In this document: in pieces, positions 5,906 to 10,095 of the stretch
Layout of the letters: each line of letters begins with the position of its first letter
Numbering within the stretch: the first letter of the stretch is position 1
Source of the DNA: Cyanobacteria bacterium UBA1221
GTDB taxonomy: Bacteria > Cyanobacteriota > Vampirovibrionia > Gastranaerophilales > Gastranaerophilaceae
Length of the DNA stretch: 10,095 nucleotides
Direction: 5' to 3'
NCBI GenBank assembly: GCA_002309425.1
Contig: DBXD01000036.1
Location: 1-10,095 of the forward strand
Notes under the pieces: model-generated
Databases searched by the model: none
Told to the model about the DNA's origin: nothing
What the model saw: the letters and a program-made list of their open reading frames with translations, nothing else
Translations under genes and position numbers: made by a program

Positions 5906-5960
5906 TTACAAATAAAAGATTTTGATTTTGTCGGCAATCAGCCGGCATTTTTTGTTGTAC
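5906..5960 (+). repeat. Duplicated 55-bp terminator/leader, copy 2
   Basis: Identical over 55 bases to 2981-3035. It begins 13 bp after the lysozyme-like gene and ends 25 bp before the portal ATG. The two copies are direct repeats nearly 3 kb apart, so recombination between them would remove the chaperones, REPIN 4, the minus-strand gene and the lysozyme-like gene. Confidence 0.85.
5929..5953 (+). terminator. Intrinsic terminator between lysozyme-like gene and portal operon
   Basis: This is the same 7-bp stem (TGTCGGC/GCCGGCA, loop AATCA) and T6 tract as at 3004-3028. It follows the lysozyme-like stop codon by 35 bp, so it probably ends that transcript. Portal expression then needs a promoter in or after the leader, or antitermination. 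Confidence 0.62.
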
Positions 5961-5984
5961 GTATTTTAAAATAAGGAGAATTTA

Positions 5985-7226
5985 ATGCTTACATCATTTG
6001 AAACCGATGCTAATTTCAGAAAACTGAAATGGCAAAGCGAGGACACAAAACGCCTTCAAAACTACGAACGGTACCGAGAACTCTACCGAAGCGAGTTTTC
6101 AAGGCCTTTTAGAGGGGTAATTAACAAACTCATAAGACGCTACCCTCTGCAAAACACAACTGCTCAAACCCTTATTGAAGTTAATCTCTTTAAAAGTATG
6201 ACTGACTTTTACAAATTTTTGACCACAAATAACGGGGTGGAAATTATTACAGACCCAAACAATCAAGATTTATGGAATAAAATTTCTAAAGATAACAATT
6301 TTATTTCTGTTCTTAAAGAAGTTTGTGTTGATAATTCAAGATTTGGCGATGCCCTGTTTAAAGTCGCTTGCGTAAATAATAATGTTAAAATCTTTTCAGT
6401 CTGTCCTGATTGCTGGTTCCCTGTCTGCGAAAACGGAAATTTAAACGAACTTTCCGGACACATTCTTATGTATGATATTGTTCACAACGGCATTTTATAC
6501 AAGCATATTGAAAAAATCCACAAAGGCTATGTTGAAAATGAAGTTTGGCAGATATCAAACGGCATTTTAGCAAACAGGGTAAAAAACATTGAAGAATTCG
6601 GGTTAAAAGATATTGACGACTTCTCGGCAAAATGGAACGATTTTATTTTGTTCCACGTAAAGAACACCACAGAAAGCGATACTTTTTACGGGGAAAGCGA
6701 CTATAAATCCTGTGAAAGTCTTGTCGAAGAGATTATGCTGACGGTTTCTCAAAATTCAAAAATAATTAACCGACACGCAAACCCGAAACTTGCAGGCAGT
6801 ATTGAAAACACCGAACTTAATCCGCTGACCGGAGAAAGGCATTTCCCGAACAGCGATTTCATAACAATGGGGAAAGACGGTCAAAAACCCGAATATATTA
6901 CGGCAGATTTGCAATCAGAATCAATTAAAACCCACATTGATACTCTGATGCAATTCTTCTATATACTCACAAAAACACCGCCGCAAGCCTATGGGATTGA
7001 CGTTTCCGCAAATATGTCCGGCGAAAGTCTGAAAACAATCCTGGCTTCTTCGGTTGCAAAAATAAAAGATATCAGAATGGTATCTCTGTCGAATGCAATA
7101 GAAAAAACCGTTGAATGTGCGCTTGCTTTTGCCGGAGTCAAAAATTCAAAAGTTGAAATTAACTGGGACAATGAAAATTATGTACCGGAACAAAAAACAG
7201 AAGAAAAAACGGAGGTAATTGAATGA
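5985..7226 (+). CDS. Phage portal protein (SPP1 gp6-like)
   Basis: Twelve copies of this type of protein form the ring at the capsid vertex through which DNA is packaged and ejected. The 413-residue sequence has the expected plan: a helical N-terminus rich in Arg/Tyr (QNYERYRELYRSEF), a wing region with strands around residues 110-200, YGESDYKSCESLVEEI (235-250), and the stem/crown motif MSGESLKTILASSVAKIKDI (344-363). The last matches the conserved SGxxLK segment of gp6-like portals. Length is near the usual 400-500. GGAG lies six bases before the ATG. The stop overlaps the next start (ATGA). Terminase genes, normally just upstream, are not here; a lysozyme-like gene occupies that place. Confidence 0.85.
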   Translation: MLTSFETDANFRKLKWQSEDTKRLQNYERYRELYRSEFSRPFRGVINKLIRRYPLQNTTAQTLIEVNLFKSMTDFYKFLTTNNGVEIITDPNNQDLWNKISKDNNFISVLKEVCVDNSRFGDALFKVACVNNNVKIFSVCPDCWFPVCENGNLNELSGHILMYDIVHNGILYKHIEKIHKGYVENEVWQISNGILANRVKNIEEFGLKDIDDFSAKWNDFILFHVKNTTESDTFYGESDYKSCESLVEEIMLTVSQNSKIINRHANPKLAGSIENTELNPLTGERHFPNSDFITMGKDGQKPEYITADLQSESIKTHIDTLMQFFYILTKTPPQAYGIDVSANMSGESLKTILASSVAKIKDIRMVSLSNAIEKTVECALAFAGVKNSKVEINWDNENYVPEQKTEEKTEVIE

Positions 7227-7666
7227 ATATAGATACAAACAGTGCAAACGAATATTTTTCAGCAAGATTGTCCTCAGATATCTGGTTTGAACAGGACAAT
7301 ACAAAAAAGCTTGCAGCAATCACAACCGCAAAAAACAAAATCAGCAAACTTCCGTTCATCGGTACAAAAGCCGCAGACAATCAGGCTGACCTTTTCCCCA
7401 GATATTATAAAGGTAAATTGCTTGAACTTCCTGACGATGTTGCAAAAGCCGTATTCGAGGAGGCTCTGTCTTTACTGAAACAAGAGAATAATTCTTTTGA
7501 AGATATCCCTGACGGAGTACAGTCTTTGTCATTAGGCGGAGCTTCAATCAGTTTCAATGGCGCAAAATCCGCCTTAGGACTGTCTGAGCAATCTGCGTTG
7601 TATCTTGACGGCTGGCTGAGGAAAGGGTTTGACATAGAACCTGAAAAATTTAAAGAGGTATTTTAG
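7223..7666 (+). CDS. Head-tail connector adaptor protein (DnaT-like/HK97 gp6-type)
   Basis: This 147-residue protein resembles adaptors often annotated as putative DnaT-like or head-tail connector proteins. The N-terminus YFSARLSSDIWFEQDNTKK, then AAITTAKNKISKLPFIGTKA, followed by LFPR and LPDDVAKAVFEEALSLL, follows the family pattern of a truncated residue run, an Arg/Pro segment and a helix. It would bind under the portal ring and join it to the head-closure protein. Its ATG overlaps the portal stop by four bases, with GGAGG seven bases upstream, so it is translationally coupled to the portal. Confidence 0.72.
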   Translation: MNIDTNSANEYFSARLSSDIWFEQDNTKKLAAITTAKNKISKLPFIGTKAADNQADLFPRYYKGKLLELPDDVAKAVFEEALSLLKQENNSFEDIPDGVQSLSLGGASISFNGAKSALGLSEQSALYLDGWLRKGFDIEPEKFKEVF

Positions 7667-7668
7667 CT

Positions 7669-8010
7669 ATGATAGAGTTTTTTATGACAAAAAGTTGTGA
7701 TATCTATGAAAAAGCCGTCATGTCTGCCGGTGCGGGAGATGAGGTTTCGTGGGACAAGAAAAGGATTATTAAAGCCTTTTTAGAACCGGTTGACGGAGAA
7801 AAGTTACTCGGAACACCTATGGGGAATGACATCAGCATAAATCTCATTCTTTACACGAAATCAAAAATCACAGCGGGGGAAAGGGTTTACATAGATGATA
7901 CCGAACACGAAAGAAACGGCTGGTTTGAAATTCGGCACACAGAATTTTACAAAATGCCGTTTCTTAACTATTACAAAGGATATTTGGTGAAAACAGATGA
8001 AAACATATGA
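7669..8010 (+). CDS. Phage head closure (head-tail joining) protein
   Basis: This 113-residue protein has the small beta-barrel pattern of head closure proteins: an opening strand (CDIYEKAVMS), a segment ending in AFLEPVDGEK, strands INLILYTKSKITAGERVYID, then WFEIRHTEFYK and a closing strand. Such proteins form a ring under the adaptor and plug the DNA channel before tail joining. AAAGAGGT lies nine bases before the ATG, two bases after the adaptor stop. Its end overlaps the next gene by 14 bp. Assignment rests on pattern, size and operon order. Confidence 0.68.
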   Translation: MIEFFMTKSCDIYEKAVMSAGAGDEVSWDKKRIIKAFLEPVDGEKLLGTPMGNDISINLILYTKSKITAGERVYIDDTEHERNGWFEIRHTEFYKMPFLNYYKGYLVKTDENI

Positions 8011-8524
8011 ATTTAAAAATGAATTATTTAATTACTTCAATGACAAAATAGTTGAGCAGTACCCGGAATTAGAGGGGAAAATATTTCGTGAACGCTTAAA
8101 AATAGACAAACCCTCTTACCCGTATGTATGTCTGAAATCGGGAATAAGAACACGTTTAAACAACAGGTTTGAACGATTTTTCTCGGACGGGGCAGAATAC
8201 ATAAGGGTTCAGTACAGTCTGCCAATAACTTTTTCGGTACACGATATAAAGGCTGCACCAAAAGCAGCCGAAGAATTCAGTGACGAAGTTATTGACTATA
8301 TTGAAATGTTCTTTACCTCAAATCCCTCAACTCATATGGATTTGGGAAATAACGGCATTGTAATAAACGAACAAATGTGTTCGGGAGTGCGTGATATCAG
8401 TTCATTTTCAAAAACCGCACAGGAATTTGTAAAAGAAATTGATATTGCATTTGAATTTGAAAATCTTGTTCAGATAACTTCCGAAGCGGGACTGGATTTG
8501 GAAACAATCATTGAGTGTTCATAA
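7997..8524 (+). CDS. Tail terminator / neck protein (gp12-like)
   Basis: This 175-residue protein starts inside the end of the head closure gene. Its layout fits neck or tail terminator proteins: an N-terminal helix (YEFKNELFNYFNDKIVEQYP), the strand segment IFRERLKIDKPSYPYVCLKSG, then IRVQYSLPITFSVHDIKAAP and a helix (AAEEFSDEVIDYIEMFF), and a final strand with VKEIDIAFEFENLV. Tail terminators cap the tail tube and provide the docking surface for the head. Position directly after head closure supports this. The tube or sheath gene expected next is missing; an intrinsic terminator follows instead. Confidence 0.68.
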   Translation: MKTYEFKNELFNYFNDKIVEQYPELEGKIFRERLKIDKPSYPYVCLKSGIRTRLNNRFERFFSDGAEYIRVQYSLPITFSVHDIKAAPKAAEEFSDEVIDYIEMFFTSNPSTHMDLGNNGIVINEQMCSGVRDISSFSKTAQEFVKEIDIAFEFENLVQITSEAGLDLETIIECS

Positions 8525-8567
8525 ATTTACTTGCTGTTTGATTAGTTCATAAATTCTACTTCTTATC

Positions 8568-8611
8568 AGCCGGAAAATTAAATTTCTCGGATGGTTGTTT
8601 TCCGGCTTTTT
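8568..8611 (+). terminator. Intrinsic terminator of the portal-neck operon
   Basis: AGCCGGAAAA (8568-8577) and TTTTCCGGCT (8598-8607) form a perfect 10-bp stem with a 20-base loop, followed by TTTT. It lies 44 bp after the tail terminator stop and before the second M23 gene, so the connector block is a separate transcription unit. Confidence 0.65.
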
Positions 8612-8662
8612 CTTGAAAATTCACTTTGAGAAAAAACACATAACAAAAAAGGATGCAAAAAT

Positions 8663-9445
8663 ATGTCAAAAGATTACGATACATATATTAATAATGAATT
8701 AAATAAGCTAAACGGTTACGCAAATTACCTGTTAGACTTTAACAACAAATACAAACAGGATATCACCGGTATAACCCGAAACACATTAGCAGGTACATCA
8801 CAAGGATTAACTCAGCAAAGTTATGACAGAAAATTACAATCGGCGCTGGAACAAGTTATGACGTTGTACAATGAATTAAAAGCCATTGGCAAGAAAGGCA
8901 AGAATAATCCTGATTTAGAGGCCGATATAAAGGCTTTTCGCCAAAAACTGTACAAGGCTAACCTACCGATATTTGAGGGGTCAACAGATAAACAGGATGA
9001 AATTTATAATCTGCTTGGATATGCCGAAATAAAAAAAGAACTTGAACATCCTAATTGGATTATGCCGGTTCCCAGAGGACACAGAATAACAAGCTATCAC
9101 GGATATAGAATACATCCTGTTTTACACGATAAAAGATTTCACGACGGTATAGATATAAATGCCTTTGCCAATACTCCGGTTTACGCGGTTGCGGATGGCT
9201 TTGTTGTAAAAGCGGAATGGTATAACGGTTATGGAAATTACATAGAAATTGACCACGGAAATAGTATATGCAGTTTCTACGGACATCTTAATAAAATATA
9301 TGTGACAAAAGGTATGCGGGTATCACAGGGACAAACAATCGCACTAAGCGGGAATACAGGATTAGGAACAGGGGAACATTTGCATTTTGGGGTTCATAAA
9401 AAGGGGGATACAGCTAATCCTCTGGAATATTTGCCAGGCTTTTAA
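8663..9445 (+). CDS. M23 peptidoglycan endopeptidase with helical N-terminal domain
   Basis: This 260-residue protein has a hydrophilic, probably coiled-coil N-terminus (residues 1-125) and a complete M23 metallopeptidase domain (about 130-260). H160-x3-D164 (HDGID), H208 in YGHL and H239-L-H241 supply the zinc ligands and catalytic His residues. The segment ITSYHGYRIHPVLHDKRFH is typical of the LytM entry loop. It would cleave peptide cross-links of peptidoglycan. There is no signal peptide, which suggests a virion lysin, an endolysin or an injected effector. It differs from the first M23 gene in lacking the Cys/His motif. AAAAGGA lies nine bases before the ATG. The last 32 bp overlap a minus-strand lipoprotein-like gene, repeating the arrangement at the first M23 gene. 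Confidence 0.88.
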   Translation: MSKDYDTYINNELNKLNGYANYLLDFNNKYKQDITGITRNTLAGTSQGLTQQSYDRKLQSALEQVMTLYNELKAIGKKGKNNPDLEADIKAFRQKLYKANLPIFEGSTDKQDEIYNLLGYAEIKKELEHPNWIMPVPRGHRITSYHGYRIHPVLHDKRFHDGIDINAFANTPVYAVADGFVVKAEWYNGYGNYIEIDHGNSICSFYGHLNKIYVTKGMRVSQGQTIALSGNTGLGTGEHLHFGVHKKGDTANPLEYLPGF

Positions 9446-10091
9446 TTATTTTAATATGTAGTTCTTTATCAAGAGAAATGTCTTCAAATTCTTTAAGATT
9501 TTTTATTGTATCCGGTTTATGCATATAAATCTTTATATTATCATAGTATATTGCTTCAAATTTTCCATTTTTATAGACTTCCTTTATTGTGCTTATAACA
9601 AAACCAATGCATTTTACTGAAACTTTATTGTCGCTCGTAGTAGTGTTAAATATTAAATGACTAATATAACCTTCCTCATTTTTGAATTTATATGTTTCAT
9701 GTGCATTGCAATCCATTAAATTCATCATTGTATTAACATAGAAAGTTTTTGTTTGATTATCGTATTTAAAAGATTCAAAATCATAACAATTATGATAAAG
9801 GCATGAATATTTTTTATCAAGAATATCAATGGAGTAATAATTGGATTTACCATATTCCTGAAGTCTAAAATCATATAATTTGGAAAAAATACGTTGTTGG
9901 GGTTCGAAAGTTGTTTTATTATATTTACCTGGATTGTTTGTATTTTCTTGGAACTGCTTTGGAGATTTCATGTTTTCTTTTGATAGAAATAAATTTGTAT
10001 TATCCAAATTATTATGAGTTCTGCAGGATAGCATAAATAAAAAAATTGAAAGAATGATGATTAGACAAAAGAATAATAAATATTTTTTCAT
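9414..10091 (-). CDS. Lipoprotein-like protein of unknown function, possible immunity partner
   Basis: This 225-residue protein begins MKKYLLFFCLIIILSIFLFMLSC, a signal peptide ending in a weak lipobox (MLS-C23), so it may be lipid-anchored in the periplasm; otherwise it is a membrane-anchored protein. A low-complexity Asn/Lys linker (28-62) precedes a probable beta-rich domain with four Cys (97, 102, 128, 161) that could form disulfides. No family is recognised. Only four bases lie upstream in the window, so its promoter is not visible. It overlaps the second M23 gene tail to tail by 32 bp. Pairing with a wall hydrolase suggests a protective or controlling role; this is inference. Confidence 0.65.
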   Translation of the reverse strand: MKKYLLFFCLIIILSIFLFMLSCRTHNNLDNTNLFLSKENMKSPKQFQENTNNPGKYNKTTFEPQQRIFSKLYDFRLQEYGKSNYYSIDILDKKYSCLYHNCYDFESFKYDNQTKTFYVNTMMNLMDCNAHETYKFKNEEGYISHLIFNTTTSDNKVSVKCIGFVISTIKEVYKNGKFEAIYYDNIKIYMHKPDTIKNLKEFEDISLDKELHIKIIKSLANIPED

Positions 10092-10095
10092 AACA

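Noticed and set aside
7356..7635. Minus-strand and alternative-frame open frames over the adaptor gene
   Set aside because: They lie wholly inside a well-supported phage gene with good ribosome binding site and family pattern, and have no signals of their own.
8612..8662. Promoter for the second M23 gene (TTGAAA near 8613)
   Set aside because: No acceptable -10 box lies at 16-18 bp; the nearest, CATAAC, is 20 bp away. A promoter is expected after the terminator but I cannot place it.
1..10095. tRNA, rRNA, riboswitch or phage attachment site
   Set aside because: I saw no cloverleaf, rRNA or conserved aptamer pattern, and no terminal direct repeat with an integrase gene.

Overview
This looks like part of a tailed-phage (probably prophage) structural region in an AT-rich bacterium. 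Genes use strong Shine-Dalgarno sites (for example GAGGAGG seven bases before position 432) and the standard code. The signal-peptide proteins and the lipoprotein-like sequence fit a Gram-negative host. The GTAGGGTGGGCA-type palindromic repeats recall REP-like repeats known from cyanobacteria and some proteobacteria, so a gut cyanobacterial relative (Gastranaerophilales/Vampirovibrionia) is possible. This is a weak inference. No terminase, major capsid, integrase, tRNA or rRNA is visible.

Layout. (1) 1-1496, plus strand: an unrecognised acidic phage-type protein (5' end outside the window), overlapped by a protein that joins a MuF-like Cys/His motif to an M23 endopeptidase. (2) 1483-2970: a minus-strand gene for a small membrane-anchored protein, two 87-bp palindromic REPIN-like repeats, a plus-strand multi-spanning membrane protein with its own promoter, and a third REPIN. 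(3) 2981-3815: a terminator/leader, a probable tail-assembly chaperone pair in overlapping -1 frames with an AAAAAAT slippery site, a short remnant of a following gene, and a fourth REPIN. (4) 3865-5893: a minus-strand gene for a signal-anchored protein, divergent from a lysozyme-like protein. (5) 5906-8611: a second, identical copy of the 55-bp terminator/leader, then a tight four-gene connector block (portal, head-tail adaptor, head closure, tail terminator) ending in an intrinsic terminator. (6) 8663-10091: a second M23 endopeptidase converging on a minus-strand lipoprotein-like gene.

The connector block should build the portal vertex and neck of a siphovirus- or myovirus-like particle. 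The three peptidoglycan hydrolases would act on the cell wall, either as virion-associated lysins, as endolysins or as injected effectors. The most striking pattern is that each of the three hydrolase genes lies next to a minus-strand gene for a small protein with an N-terminal signal or anchor. Two of these pairs overlap tail to tail and one is divergent with overlapping promoters. This resembles toxin-immunity or lysis-control pairing and is the best candidate here for an undescribed system, although function cannot be proven from sequence.

The non-canonical gene order (chaperones upstream of the portal, no tape measure after the chaperones), the gene remnant and the REPIN insertions suggest a rearranged, decaying or domesticated element.
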